DNA of 64,000 nucleotides from the NCBI RefSeq assembly GCF_001545155.1, contig NZ_CP014226.1:90464-154463 (forward strand), read 5' to 3'. The position numbers and the translations under genes are program-made. Every line of letters starts with the position of its first letter. The first letter of the stretch is position 1. The notes under the pieces are model-generated. The model worked only from the letters and a program-made list of their open reading frames with translations. It was not told where the DNA came from and did no database searches. The DNA comes from Halomonas chromatireducens (GTDB lineage Bacteria; Pseudomonadota; Gammaproteobacteria; Pseudomonadales; Halomonadaceae). This document shows, piece after piece, positions 1 to 11,111 of this stretch.

Positions 1-424
1 CATAGCGCACCGGCCGACCATCCTGACGATAGCTGACGGATACCACACGGCTGTCGTCCAGAATACGGAGCACCTCGTCGCTGCCGATATTGCCTCCTTC
101 GGCACGGCCCTGTATCACCATCAGCGGGGCCGTCCAGTCACCGTTGTTGCAGCTAAGGGCATCGTGGCTGGGGCAGACGGTGACAGTGGCACGGCGAGCG
201 ATGGCCGTGTTGCGGGCCAACGCCAGTGCCGACTTGAGCCGCAGCACCTCGGCCGATACCTCTTGGCGAGCGCTCAGTGTCTGGAAGGCGGGGATGGCCC
301 AGCCGAACAGCAGGGTCATGACCGCAATGGCGACCAGCAGCTCGACCAGGGTCAGGCCGCGCTGGTCGGCCAGAGAAGCGGGACCGCCGAGCAAGGCGGC
401 GCCGACTGGAGCGTCCGTGCGCAT
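1..424 (-). CDS. GspH/FimT-family pseudopilin (partial, C-terminus beyond window)
   Basis: The gene reads leftward from an ATG at 424 and is open to the window edge, so only about 141 N-terminal residues are visible. Residues 23-41 hold a class III (type IV prepilin) signal, RGLTLVELLVAIAVMTLL, with the Glu at +5 after the Gly cleavage site. The following segment, VSAEVLRLKSALALARNTAI, resembles the FimT/GspH N-terminal helix. A CPSHDALSCNNGDW stretch fits the Cys-containing region of FimT-like minor pilins. A GGGAG sits upstream of the start. The family consists of minor pseudopilins of type IV pili or type II secretion, processed by prepilin peptidase at the inner membrane. Which of the two systems it serves cannot be told from here. 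Confidence 0.85.
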   Translation of the reverse strand, partial: MRTDAPVGAALLGGPASLADQRGLTLVELLVAIAVMTLLFGWAIPAFQTLSARQEVSAEVLRLKSALALARNTAIARRATVTVCPSHDALSCNNGDWTAPLMVIQGRAEGGNIGSDEVLRILDDSRVVSVSYRQDGRPVRY

Positions 425-564
425 GGTGCTCTCCCAGAGTGAAATCCCTTATCAGATGGGCTTTTTCACTCTAGTCGGGCCTGGCGAGGCTTCCGTAAGC
501 GATGTCTGACAGAGTGTGTAGGCATCCTGCCGAACGGGCTGTATGCGAACGGCGAGGGTGGTGC

Positions 565-837
565 TTACTCCTCGGGCTTCTCGGGCTTCTGCTCCTGCAG
601 GTAGCGATCGCGGTGGGCGCTGGAACAGAACCACTCGCCCCGGTCGCGCAGGGCCTCGTTTTCCGGTACGTGGACCTGGCACCAGCGACAGCGAACCATC
701 TGGCCACCCTCCTGGCGCTTGTCATCCTCAAGCAGTTCCTCCTGATTGAGCTTCCATTCGCGGTACATGCGGTAGAGTTTGAGGCCGGCGAAGAACAGCA
801 CGGCGAAGATGATCAAACGAATGAGCAATAGGTTCAT
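565..837 (-). CDS. PP0621-like small membrane-anchored zinc-ribbon protein
   Basis: This 90-residue protein starts with a hydrophobic segment (residues 3-18) that looks like a membrane anchor, followed by a basic stretch. A C-terminal four-ligand cluster, VRCRWCQVHVPENEA with FCSSAHRDRYL downstream, could bind zinc through Cys and His. This matches the PP0621 family of conserved proteobacterial proteins, whose function is unknown. It sits between the pseudopilin gene and nadE, is transcribed with the former and away from the latter. An AAAGG lies before the ATG. The family call is from memory of the motif; the membrane and zinc roles are inferred. Confidence 0.75.
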   Translation of the reverse strand: MNLLLIRLIIFAVLFFAGLKLYRMYREWKLNQEELLEDDKRQEGGQMVRCRWCQVHVPENEALRDRGEWFCSSAHRDRYLQEQKPEKPEE

Positions 838-896
838 CCTTTTCTGGCTCCCTGATGAGAGGGTGTCTACTAAGCTAATACGTTAGCCATGCGATA

Positions 897-932
897 TTGA
901 AACCAACCTCAACGCGCTTTAAAAAAGCGCGT
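897..932. promoter_or_regulatory. Possible nadE promoter overlapping a short palindrome
   Basis: TTGAAA at 897-902 and TAAAAA at 920-925 are 17 bp apart and point toward nadE. The -10 overlaps a perfect inverted repeat at 912-932 with 9-bp arms and a 3-bp loop. The element lies in the divergent gap between the PP0621-like gene and nadE, so it could be a promoter with an operator or a short hairpin. The promoter match is weak. Confidence 0.3.
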
Positions 933-1040
933 AAGCTCTGGTTTTCATCGGGTTTCGTCTTGCCTGGCCGTCGCTCGTGAGGTTCGTAAACTCCCTCTGG
1001 GGCGAGCGGCTTTGCCAGCCGGACGCCCTTGCGGGACAAT

Positions 1041-2708
1041 ATGAATACATTGGATTCTCAAGAGATTTCTACGCCCATGCAAGACTTGACGCTGGTAATG
1101 GCTCAATTGGACCCGCTGGTGGGGGACATTCCCGGCAATGCCGACCGTGCCATCGAGGCCGTACGTGAGGCGCGTATCGAGCATGGTGCCGATATCGTGG
1201 TGTTCCCCGAGCTGTATCTCAGCGGTTATCCGCCTGAGGACCTGCTGCTGCGACCTTCCATGGAGACCCGTTTGCGCGAGGCACGTTCCCGGATGGCGGC
1301 CAAGGTTGTCCGTGACGTGCTGGTGATCATCGGCTATCCCGGACGCCGGGAGGGTAACGGCTACAACCTGGCGGGGTTGCTTTACAACGGTGAATGGCTC
1401 GACGAGTACGCCAAACAGGTGCTGCCCAACTACCAGGTGTTCGATGAACGGCGCTACTTCGCTACCGGTGAGCAGAGCCTGGTGATCGAGCACAAGGGAG
1501 CGAAGCTCGGCCTGTTGATCTGCGAAGACCTGTGGGATGGCGCGCCGGTTCGAAAGGCCCGCGATGATGGCGCCGAGATACTGCTCACCCTCAATGCCTC
1601 TCCCTACCATCAGGACAAGCCGGGCGAGCGCCTGCGCCTGCTCGAGCAGCGTGCCGCCGAGGTGGGGCTTCCGGTGGTCTATGTCAATACCATCGGCGGT
1701 CAGGACGAGCTGGTGTTCGACGGTGGCTCGGCCTGCGTGGATGGCAGTGGCGTCTTGCGCGTATTGGCTCCCTACTGGCAGGCGGGCCTGATGCCGGTCC
1801 AGTTCGTGCAGGAGGGTGGGCGCTGGGTGCCGCAGGAGGGGGAGATCGAGCCCCCGGAGGAGCCGGAGGAGAGCCTCTACTGTGCCCTGGTCAGCGGCCT
1901 GCGCGACTACGTCAACAAGAGCGGCTTCGATGGCGTGGTGATGGGGTTGTCCGGTGGCATCGATTCCGCCCTGTCGCTTGCCATCGCCGTGGATGCGCTG
2001 GGTCCGCAGCGGGTCCAGGCGGTGATGATGCCGTACCGCTACACTGCCGATATCTCACGCGAGGACGCCGCCGAGCAGGCCCGGATGCTGGGTGTCGGCT
2101 ATCAGGTCCTGCCGATCGAGCCAATGGTGGATGCCTTCATGGCGACCCTGGTAGAGACCTTCGCCGGCACACAGCGGGATACCACCGAGGAGAACCTGCA
2201 GTCGCGCTGTCGTGGCGTGCTGCTGATGGCGATCTCCAACAAGAAGGGGTTGATGGTGCTGACCACCGGCAACAAGAGCGAGATGGCGGTGGGCTATGCC
2301 ACGCTCTATGGCGACATGGTCGGTGGTTTCAATGCCCTCAAGGATGTCTACAAGACCTGGGTCTATCGGCTGGCCCGCTGGCGCAATACCCAGTCACCGG
2401 CGATACCCGAACGGGTCATCGAGCGTCCCCCCTCTGCCGAGCTGGCGCCGGACCAGAAGGACAGTGACTCGCTGCCCGACTACGATGTGCTCGATGCCAT
2501 CCTGATGCGCTATATCGAGGGCGACATGAGTGCGGAGGCGATAATCGAGTCGGGATACGATCGTGACGACGTCTATCGGGTGGTCCAATTGGTCGACCGC
2601 TGTGAATACAAGCGGCGTCAGGCGCCGGTAGGGGTGCGGGTGACGCCGCGGGGCTTCGGTCGTGATCGTCGCTACCCCATCGTCAACGGCTGGCAGCCGG
2701 GCGAATAG
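1041..2708 (+). CDS. nadE: NAD+ synthase, glutamine-hydrolysing
   Basis: This 555-residue two-domain enzyme makes NAD+ from nicotinic acid adenine dinucleotide, ATP and glutamine-derived ammonia. The N-terminal carbon-nitrogen hydrolase (glutaminase) domain shows the Glu-Lys-Cys triad: Glu at about 57 (FPELYLSGYPPED), Lys at about 125 and Cys at about 161 (LLICEDLWD). The C-terminal synthetase domain carries the ATP-pyrophosphatase loop SGGIDSA near residue 304. I chose ATG 1041. An ATG at 1077 (MQDLTLVMAQ) is also plausible because family similarity begins there. The gene is monocistronic, ending at a bidirectional terminator shared with bamD. Confidence 0.95.
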   Translation: MNTLDSQEISTPMQDLTLVMAQLDPLVGDIPGNADRAIEAVREARIEHGADIVVFPELYLSGYPPEDLLLRPSMETRLREARSRMAAKVVRDVLVIIGYPGRREGNGYNLAGLLYNGEWLDEYAKQVLPNYQVFDERRYFATGEQSLVIEHKGAKLGLLICEDLWDGAPVRKARDDGAEILLTLNASPYHQDKPGERLRLLEQRAAEVGLPVVYVNTIGGQDELVFDGGSACVDGSGVLRVLAPYWQAGLMPVQFVQEGGRWVPQEGEIEPPEEPEESLYCALVSGLRDYVNKSGFDGVVMGLSGGIDSALSLAIAVDALGPQRVQAVMMPYRYTADISREDAAEQARMLGVGYQVLPIEPMVDAFMATLVETFAGTQRDTTEENLQSRCRGVLLMAISNKKGLMVLTTGNKSEMAVGYATLYGDMVGGFNALKDVYKTWVYRLARWRNTQSPAIPERVIERPPSAELAPDQKDSDSLPDYDVLDAILMRYIEGDMSAEAIIESGYDRDDVYRVVQLVDRCEYKRRQAPVGVRVTPRGFGRDRRYPIVNGWQPGE

Positions 2709-2712
2709 GCCG

Positions 2713-2747
2713 AAAAAAAACCGCGATGTCTCATCGCGGTTTTTTTA
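2713..2747. terminator. Bidirectional intrinsic terminator between nadE and bamD
   Basis: An ACCGCGATG/CATCGCGGT stem with a short loop is flanked by A8 on the left and T8 on the right, so it can end transcription of nadE (plus) and bamD (minus). Confidence 0.9.
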
Positions 2748-2761
2748 TTGCAGGCCGTGGC

Positions 2762-3583
2762 TCAGGCGGAAAGTGCCTGGGCGCTGACATGTTGAGGCCG
2801 GAAGGTTCGGCCGCGCAGCCGTTCGTTGCCGGGATCGTTCTCGATCAGCACCTGCAGCACCTCGCGGGCGCGATCGCGCATGTCGAGGCCCAGGTAGCCT
2901 TCCACCATCACCGCCAGTGCGTCGCGGGTGGCTTCGGCCTCGGGATAGTTCTCGACCACCCAGCGGCCGCGCTCCACGGCCGCCAGATAGGCGCCCTTGC
3001 GCAGGTAGAAGTCGGCGACATGGAGTTCATGCCGCGCCAGCAGGTTGCGCAGGTAGACGATGCGCTGCTGGGCATCCGGTGCGTACTCGCTGTCTGGATA
3101 GCGGCTGACCAGTTCACGGAAGTCGGTATAGGCGTCCCGCGAGGCACCGAGATCACGCTTCGATATGTCGATCAAGCGCAGTCGCTCCAGGCTGAAGCGG
3201 CCTGCTTGCCAGGAGGAGAGTCCGCGCATGTAGAGCGCGTAGTCGGCCTGAGGGTGGGTGGGGTGCAGGCGAATGAAGCGGCTGGCTGCGGCGCGGGCGG
3301 CCTCCCAGTCATTCGTCTCGTAGTAGGCGTAGATCAGCTCAAGCTGCGCCTGTTCGGCATGACGGCCGAAGGGAAAGCGGGTATCGAGCGCCTCGAGACG
3401 AGAGATCGCCGTGGTGTGGCGCCCTCTCTCCAGAGCCTCCCGGGCCTCTTCATAGAGCTCTTGTTCGGCGACGCCGGCGAACTCGTCCTGGTCGTTCGAG
3501 CCTGACCTGCCGGCGCAACCGGTGACCAGGGCAGTGGCCAGCAGCAGGGCGACAAGGCGTGTAGCGATGGTGGAAACGCGCAT
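2762..3583 (-). CDS. bamD: Outer membrane assembly lipoprotein BamD
   Basis: This 273-residue lipoprotein is the essential BamD subunit of the BAM complex, which folds beta-barrel proteins into the outer membrane. The N-terminus is a signal peptide ending in a lipobox (ALVTGC), with lipidation expected at Cys 23. The rest is TPR-like: YEEAREALERGRHTTAI, FPFGRHAEQAQLELIYAYY and YALYMRGL are characteristic of the family. Start ATG 3583 has AGGATCAGG just upstream; an in-frame ATG at 3604 would add seven residues before the signal peptide and is less likely. It is divergent from rluD, the same neighbour as in many gammaproteobacteria. Confidence 0.95.
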   Translation of the reverse strand: MRVSTIATRLVALLLATALVTGCAGRSGSNDQDEFAGVAEQELYEEAREALERGRHTTAISRLEALDTRFPFGRHAEQAQLELIYAYYETNDWEAARAAASRFIRLHPTHPQADYALYMRGLSSWQAGRFSLERLRLIDISKRDLGASRDAYTDFRELVSRYPDSEYAPDAQQRIVYLRNLLARHELHVADFYLRKGAYLAAVERGRWVVENYPEAEATRDALAVMVEGYLGLDMRDRAREVLQVLIENDPGNERLRGRTFRPQHVSAQALSA

Positions 3584-3703
3584 CCTGATCCTCGTGTCTA
3601 ACATCCCGTGTCGGCCATGGTAGGATTGGCCGTAACCCGTCCACTATAAAGCACCTTGCGTGAAAACGCAGTCCTCCGGTGCCTTCCCAGCGATAGCCCC
3701 TAT

Positions 3704-4663
3704 ATGCCCCAGATTTTGGAAGCCCAGCAACGAGTGCCCGTTTCCCTTGCCGGAGTCCGACTGGACCAGGCTGCCGCAGAGCTCTTTGCCGACCATTCAC
3801 GCGAACGGCTCAAGGGCTGGATCAAGCAGGGTGCCCTGACGGTGGATGGCCTGGCCGGCAAGCCCAAGGACAAGGTCGCTGGCGGCGAGTGGCTGCGCCT
3901 CGTCGCCGAGCTCGAGGATGATACCCGCTTCGAGGCTGAGGATATTCCCCTTGACGTGGTCCATGAGGACGACGAAGTGCTGGTCATCAACAAGCCGGCG
4001 GGGCTGGTGGTCCACCCGGCGGCGGGCAATCCCGACGGCACGCTGCTCAATGCACTGCTGTATCACTGCCCGACGCTCGCCATGGTGCCCAGGGCGGGGA
4101 TCGTGCATCGCCTGGACAAGGACACCACCGGGTTGATGGTGGTCGCCAAGACATTGACCGCCCAGACCGCGCTGGTCGACCAGCTGCAGACGCGCACGGT
4201 CTCGCGGGAATACGATGCCGTGTCGGTGGGAGTAATGACGGCCGGGGGAACCGTGGATGCGCCGATCGGTCGGCACCCCAAGGACCGCAAGCGACAGGCG
4301 GTCACCGCCAACGGCAAGCCCGCGGTGACCCACTACCGGGTGGTGGAGCGATTCCGCGCCCACACCCATGTACGTTGCCGGTTAGAGACCGGGCGCACCC
4401 ACCAGATCCGCGTCCACCTGGCCCATCAACGCTTTCCCCTGATCGGCGACCCGGTCTATGGGGGGCGCCTCAAGCTGCCGCCAGGCGCCAGTGAGGGGCT
4501 CAAGGATTTGCTGCGCGGCTTTCCCCGCCAGGCGCTGCATGCCCGCAAGCTGGCCTTCGATCACCCTGCCAGTGGCGAGCGAGTCGAGTTTCGTGCCGCC
4601 CTGCCCGATGATCTGCTGATGTTGATCGACTATCTCCGCGACGACCGCGAGGCAATGCTATGA
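3704..4663 (+). CDS. rluD: 23S rRNA pseudouridine synthase RluD
   Basis: This 319-residue enzyme converts U1911, U1915 and U1917 (E. coli numbering) of helix 69 of 23S rRNA to pseudouridine. An N-terminal S4-like RNA-binding domain (RLDQAAAELF, residues 19-28) precedes the RluA-type catalytic domain. The motif GIVHRLDKDTTG contains the catalytic Asp at about 138, and LETGRTHQIRVH is the second conserved block. ATG 3704 matches the family N-terminus (MPQILEAQQ); the frame is open further upstream to 3656. The stop overlaps the pgeF start as ATGA, indicating translational coupling. Confidence 0.95.
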   Translation: MPQILEAQQRVPVSLAGVRLDQAAAELFADHSRERLKGWIKQGALTVDGLAGKPKDKVAGGEWLRLVAELEDDTRFEAEDIPLDVVHEDDEVLVINKPAGLVVHPAAGNPDGTLLNALLYHCPTLAMVPRAGIVHRLDKDTTGLMVVAKTLTAQTALVDQLQTRTVSREYDAVSVGVMTAGGTVDAPIGRHPKDRKRQAVTANGKPAVTHYRVVERFRAHTHVRCRLETGRTHQIRVHLAHQRFPLIGDPVYGGRLKLPPGASEGLKDLLRGFPRQALHARKLAFDHPASGERVEFRAALPDDLLMLIDYLRDDREAML

Positions 4664-5542
4664 GCGATGCTCCTCACCTGCAGCCCACCCTGATCGAGCC
4701 GGACTGGCCGGCTCCCCTGAGTGTCGGTGCCTTCGTAACCACTCGCGAGTCCGGTCCCAGTCAGGGAGACTTCGCCAGTTTCAATCTGAGCGACCGGGTG
4801 GGTGACAACCCCAATCATGTGGCGCTCTGCCGCCGGCTGCTGACGGAGTGTCGGTGCCTTCGTAACCACTCGCGAGTCCGGTCCCAGTCAGGGAGACTTC
4901 GCCAGTTTCAATCTGAGCGACCGGGTGGGTGACAACCCCAATCATGTGGCGCTCTGCCGCCGGCTGCTGACGGATGAAGTCGACAGAGACAGGCCGCTGT
5001 TGTGGCTGAATCAGGTACATGGCGCCCGGGTTCAGGCCAGCTACTCCGAGGCCATGCCCGATGCCGATGCCGCCGTGGCCTTCGATTCAAGCTACGCGTG
5101 CGTGGTACTTACCGCCGACTGCCTGCCAGTCTTCTTCTGCAATCGGCAGGGCACCCGGGTGGGCGTGGCCCATGCGGGCTGGCGCGGGCTGGCCGGCGGC
5201 GTGCTGGAAGCCTCGGTGGCGGCGCTGGGCGTGCCACCGGAAGAGGTAATGGCCTGGCTGGGTCCGGCGATCTCCAATGCCCAGTTCGAGGTCGGCCCCG
5301 AGGTGCAGCAAGCGTTCTCTGGGGTCCACCCCGAGGCAGAGGCCGCCTTCGACCCGAGCCCCTATCGCCTGGGTCATTTCATGGGCGATCTATACAAGCT
5401 GGCCCGGCTGCGGCTGGAGCGGCTTGGCGTGTCTCATGTCAGCGGCGGCCACTTCTGTACCGCCTGCGAGTCGCGCTTCTACTCCTATCGCCGTGATGAC
5501 GGCCGAACCGGGCGGATGGCCAGCGTGATCTGGCTAAGGTGA
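4660..5542 (+). pseudogene. pgeF: Broken pgeF (YfiH/LACC1-family purine nucleoside phosphorylase / peptidoglycan-editing factor)
   Basis: The gene starts at ATG 4660, overlapping the rluD stop, and reads correctly for about 62 residues. An exact 127-bp tandem duplication (4719-4845 and 4846-4972) then adds 127 bases, which is not a multiple of three, and the frame runs to a stop at 4932. The rest of the protein continues in another frame to 5542. Removing one copy restores a normal-looking protein of about 250 residues. All putative metal ligands lie in the downstream part: NQVHGA, LTADCLPVFF and VAHAGWRG. A GTG at 4925 could start a protein lacking about the first 46 residues. Known family activities are cytosolic nucleoside phosphorolysis and removal of misplaced L-Ser from peptidoglycan precursors. 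This may be a true mutation or an assembly error. Confidence 0.88.
4719..4972 (+). repeat. 127-bp exact tandem duplication inside pgeF
   Basis: Positions 4719-4847 are identical to 4846-4974 (offset 127), so there are two full copies plus 2 bp (GA) of shared sequence at the junction. It is the direct cause of the pgeF frameshift. Confidence 0.97.
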
Positions 5543-5616
5543 GCTTGGCTTTCAGGCGCCGCTCTCTGGCATAGCCTGACCTGTGTCAACCTGAACCCCC
5601 TTTCCCTGGCGGGCGA

Positions 5617-5645
5617 CTTGAAAGCCGGCCACGCTGACTCCATTG
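5617..5645 (+). promoter_or_regulatory. Sigma-32-like heat-shock promoter of clpB
   Basis: CTTGAAA at 5617-5623 and CTCCATTG at 5638-5645 are 14 bp apart. The E. coli sigma-32 consensus is CTTGAAA, 13-17 bp, CCCCATNT, so only two bases of the -10 differ. It lies about 75 bp before the clpB start, which fits the known heat-shock control of clpB. Confidence 0.75.
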
Positions 5646-5721
5646 ATACTGTCAAACGCGATATGACAGGGCCAAGCGGCGCGTCCAAGCAGCGCCGCCA
5701 CCCCGATGGAGGAGTGATCGA

Positions 5722-8304
<2,583 letters not shown>

Positions 8305-8384
8305 CACAAAGCGTTACGCAGTTGGTCGGCCACGATATTGCCGACTGTCTACACTGAATACAGGTTGCGTCCTGTAACCCCCTT

Positions 8385-8420
8385 GCCCGCCAGCCTTTTA
8401 CCGGCGGGCTTTTTTATTTT
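8385..8420 (+). terminator. Intrinsic terminator after clpB
   Basis: GCCCGCC and GGCGGGC arms (within 8385-8409) are followed by T6ATTTT. It closes the clpB unit before the ilvI leader. Confidence 0.9.
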
Positions 8421-8844
8421 AAATCTTGCGGAGATTCACCCCCTGGGCTAGCAAAAATCGCTTGGCGGTTGACACTGCTGCGGCGCTATTGGAATCTTGA
8501 CCGTTCCTGATTTGCGGGCGCGGACTCTGCGGGCAACCCCCCATTACCGCGTGACGGGTAGGCCGTGTCGCCTCTACCCGCCGAAGGACTACCGGGACCG
8601 GGCCAACCGCCCGTCCTGGCCAACGCCCCGACGCGGTTAACCGCCGTGAAGGGAACGCATGATTTATGGCGCGAGCGCAGCAATAAATCTGAGTTCCCGA
8701 ATGAGAGTGCAGGCCCCAACAGGGCCAATTGCCAGGGTTTGGCATCAGGTGCCGGCGTATCCGGCAGCGACATACCGTCGCACTCGAACCCGTGCCCGCC
8801 TGTGGGCGCGGATCGCACTCGAGACCTCCAGGGGAGAAACACAC
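8421..8844 (+). promoter_or_regulatory. Long 5' region of ilvI with a possible promoter and hairpins
   Basis: This 424-bp gap holds no convincing gene. A TTGACA at 8469-8474 is the best -35, but no good -10 follows at the right distance. GGGTAG/CTACCC arms and a 12-bp palindrome GCGGTTAACCGC (8633-8644) could form RNA or operator structure. The frame upstream of ilvI is open from 8659, but it reads as low-complexity Arg/Ala-rich sequence unlike the enzyme family and shows no run of Leu/Val/Ile codons, so a classical attenuator peptide is not visible. Confidence 0.4.
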
Positions 8845-10569
8845 GTGGAACTGCTTTCCGGCGCGGACATGATTGCCCGATTCCTGCAGGATGAGGGCGT
8901 CGAATATATTTACGGCTATCCCGGTGGCGCGGCGCTGCACATCTACGATGCGCTGTTCCGCCAGGACAAGGTCAAGCACATTCTTGTGCGCCACGAGCAG
9001 GCGGCGACCCATGCCGCCGACGGCTATGCTCGGGCCTCGGGCAAGCCCGGCACGGTGCTGGTGACCTCAGGTCCCGGCGCTACCAATGCCGTTACCGGCA
9101 TCGCCACTGCCTACATGGACTCGATACCCATGGTGGTGCTGTGCGGCCAGGTGGCCAGCCATCTTATCGGCGAAGATGCCTTCCAGGAGACCGATATCAT
9201 CGGGGTGACGCGGCCCATCGTGAAGCACAGCTTCTCGATCAAGCACCCGTCCGAGATTCCGGAAGTGCTCAAGAAGGCCTACTACCTGGCTTCAACCGGC
9301 CGTCCCGGCCCGGTAGTGGTGGACATTCCCAAGGACATGACCGCCCCTACCGAACGTTACGAGTACGTCTATCCCAAGAAGATCAAGATGCGCTCGTACA
9401 ACCCGGTGGCCCGTGGCCACACCGGCCAGATCAAGAAGGCCGTCGACCTGATGCTCAAGGCCAAGCGGCCGATGTTCTACACCGGCGGCGGTGTGGTCAC
9501 CGGTCGGGCCAGCGAAGGTCTCACCGATCTGGTGAAGCGGCTGGGCTATCCGATCACCACCACGCTGATGGGCATCGGCTCCTACCCGCAGAGCGATCGT
9601 CAGTGCCTGGGCTGGCTGGGCATGCACGGCTCCTATGAGTCGAACATGGCGATGCACCATGCCGACCTGATTATCGCCATCGGGGCGCGATTCGACGACC
9701 GGGTCACCAACAACACCTCCAAGTTCTGTCCCACGGCCAAGATCGTGCATGTAGATATCGACCCCAGCTCGGTCTCGAAGACCGTGCGGGCGGACGTGCC
9801 CATCGTCGGGCCGGCGGGTAGCGTGATCAACGAGATGATCAGCCTGCTGCAAGGCAAGGAGATCGAGCATCCCGACGCGCTGGGCGAGTGGTGGCAAAAG
9901 ATCGAAGGCTGGCGCGAGGAGCGGGCGGGCAAGCTTTACGAACCCTCTCAGTCGGGTGAGGCGCTCAAGCCGCAGGAGGTGATCGAGGCGCTCTGCGAGG
10001 CCACGCGTGGCGAGGCGTACGTGACCACCGACGTGGGTCAGCATCAGATGTTCGCGGCCCAGTACTACAAGTTCGACAAGCCCAATCGTTTCATTACCTC
10101 CGGCGGGCTCGGCACCATGGGCTTCGGCTTCCCGGCGGCCATGGGCATCAAGCAGAACTTCCCGGATGAACAGGTGATCTGCGTCACCGGCGAAGGCAGC
10201 TTCCAGATGATGATGCAGGAGCTGTCGACCTGTAAGCAGTTCGGCGGCGGCGTGAAGATCGTCAACCTGAACAACGCCTCGCTGGGCATGGTGCGGCAGT
10301 GGCAGGACCTCAACTACAAGTCGCGCCATGCGCACTCCTACATGGAGTCGCTGCCCGACTTCAGCAAGCTGATCGAGGCATATGGCTTCACCGCGCTGCG
10401 GGTGGAGACGAAGGATGAGCTCGGCCCGGCGCTCGAGCGCACCTTCGCCGACAACCATGAGCTGGTGTTCCTCGACGTCATCGTCGACCCGCGCGAGCAC
10501 GTTTATCCGATGCAGGTGCCACTGGGCTCCATGCGTGACATGCTGCTTTCCAAGACGGAGCGGACCTGA
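8845..10569 (+). CDS. ilvI: Acetolactate synthase large subunit
   Basis: This 574-residue thiamine-diphosphate enzyme is the catalytic subunit of acetohydroxyacid synthase III. It joins two pyruvates (or pyruvate and 2-oxobutyrate) in valine, leucine and isoleucine synthesis. It shows the N-terminal pyrimidine-binding domain with the catalytic Glu in VRHEQAATH, LVTSGPGATN, the FAD-linked middle domain, and the C-terminal ThDP motif (GEGSFQMMMQELSTCKQFGGG with LNNASLGMVRQWQ). I chose GTG 8845 because it gives MELLSGADM, the family N-terminus and the same 574-residue length as E. coli IlvI, and because AGGGGAGAAA lies just upstream. The stop overlaps the ilvH start. Confidence 0.95.
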   Translation: MELLSGADMIARFLQDEGVEYIYGYPGGAALHIYDALFRQDKVKHILVRHEQAATHAADGYARASGKPGTVLVTSGPGATNAVTGIATAYMDSIPMVVLCGQVASHLIGEDAFQETDIIGVTRPIVKHSFSIKHPSEIPEVLKKAYYLASTGRPGPVVVDIPKDMTAPTERYEYVYPKKIKMRSYNPVARGHTGQIKKAVDLMLKAKRPMFYTGGGVVTGRASEGLTDLVKRLGYPITTTLMGIGSYPQSDRQCLGWLGMHGSYESNMAMHHADLIIAIGARFDDRVTNNTSKFCPTAKIVHVDIDPSSVSKTVRADVPIVGPAGSVINEMISLLQGKEIEHPDALGEWWQKIEGWREERAGKLYEPSQSGEALKPQEVIEALCEATRGEAYVTTDVGQHQMFAAQYYKFDKPNRFITSGGLGTMGFGFPAAMGIKQNFPDEQVICVTGEGSFQMMMQELSTCKQFGGGVKIVNLNNASLGMVRQWQDLNYKSRHAHSYMESLPDFSKLIEAYGFTALRVETKDELGPALERTFADNHELVFLDVIVDPREHVYPMQVPLGSMRDMLLSKTERT

Positions 10570-11060
10570 TGCGTCATATCATCTCGATTCTGATGGAAAA
10601 CGAACCGGGCGCTCTGTCTCGTGTGGTGGGGCTGTTCTCACAGCGCAACTTCAACATCGAGACGCTGAACGTGGCGCCCACCGAGGACCCGTCGCTCTCA
10701 CGGCTGACCGTGACTACCGTGGGCGACGACCGGGTCATCGAGCAGATCACCAAGCATCTCAACAAGCTAATCGACGTGATCAAGCTGGTCGATCTCACCG
10801 AGGGCAACCACATCGAGCGCGAGCTGATGCTGGTGAAGGTCAAGGCCCTGGGGGCGGCCCGCGACGAGGTCAAGCGCACGGTGGATATCTTCCGCGCGCA
10901 GATTGTCGATGTGACGCCGAGCCTCTACACGGTGCAGATCACCGGTGACGCCGGCAAGCTGGATGCCTTCCTCCAGGCCATGGGGCCGGTGGGCATTCTC
11001 GAAGTGGCACGGACGGGGGTATCCGGTATTGCCCGCGGGGATAAAGTCCTCAGCCTCTGA
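10569..11060 (+). CDS. ilvH: Acetolactate synthase small (regulatory) subunit
   Basis: This 163-residue subunit binds valine and gives feedback control to the IlvI catalytic subunit. The N-terminal ACT domain is MRHIISILMENEPGALSRVVGLFSQRNFNIETL (seen in short blocks such as NEPGALSR and NIETLNVAPTED). The C-terminal half (ELMLVKVKA, IFRAQIVDVTP) is the IlvH-type interaction domain. It starts at ATG 10569 inside the ilvI stop (TGATG), which indicates strict co-translation, and ends at a terminator. Confidence 0.96.
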   Translation: MRHIISILMENEPGALSRVVGLFSQRNFNIETLNVAPTEDPSLSRLTVTTVGDDRVIEQITKHLNKLIDVIKLVDLTEGNHIERELMLVKVKALGAARDEVKRTVDIFRAQIVDVTPSLYTVQITGDAGKLDAFLQAMGPVGILEVARTGVSGIARGDKVLSL

Positions 11061-11082
11061 TGCGTGCCGCTTGACGCCTTTC

Positions 11083-11108
11083 AAGCCGCCCTTCGGGGCG
11101 GCTTTTTC
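11083..11108. terminator. Intrinsic terminator between ilvH and ilvY
   Basis: The AAGCCGCC/GGGCGGCTTTTTC hairpin has a TTCG-type loop. It lies directly between the convergent ilvH and ilvY genes. Confidence 0.85.
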
Positions 11109-11111
11109 GTC

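Noticed and set aside
8659..8844. N-terminal extension of ilvI by 62 codons
   Set aside because: The extension has no family similarity; GTG 8845 gives the exact family N-terminus, length and a good ribosome-binding site.
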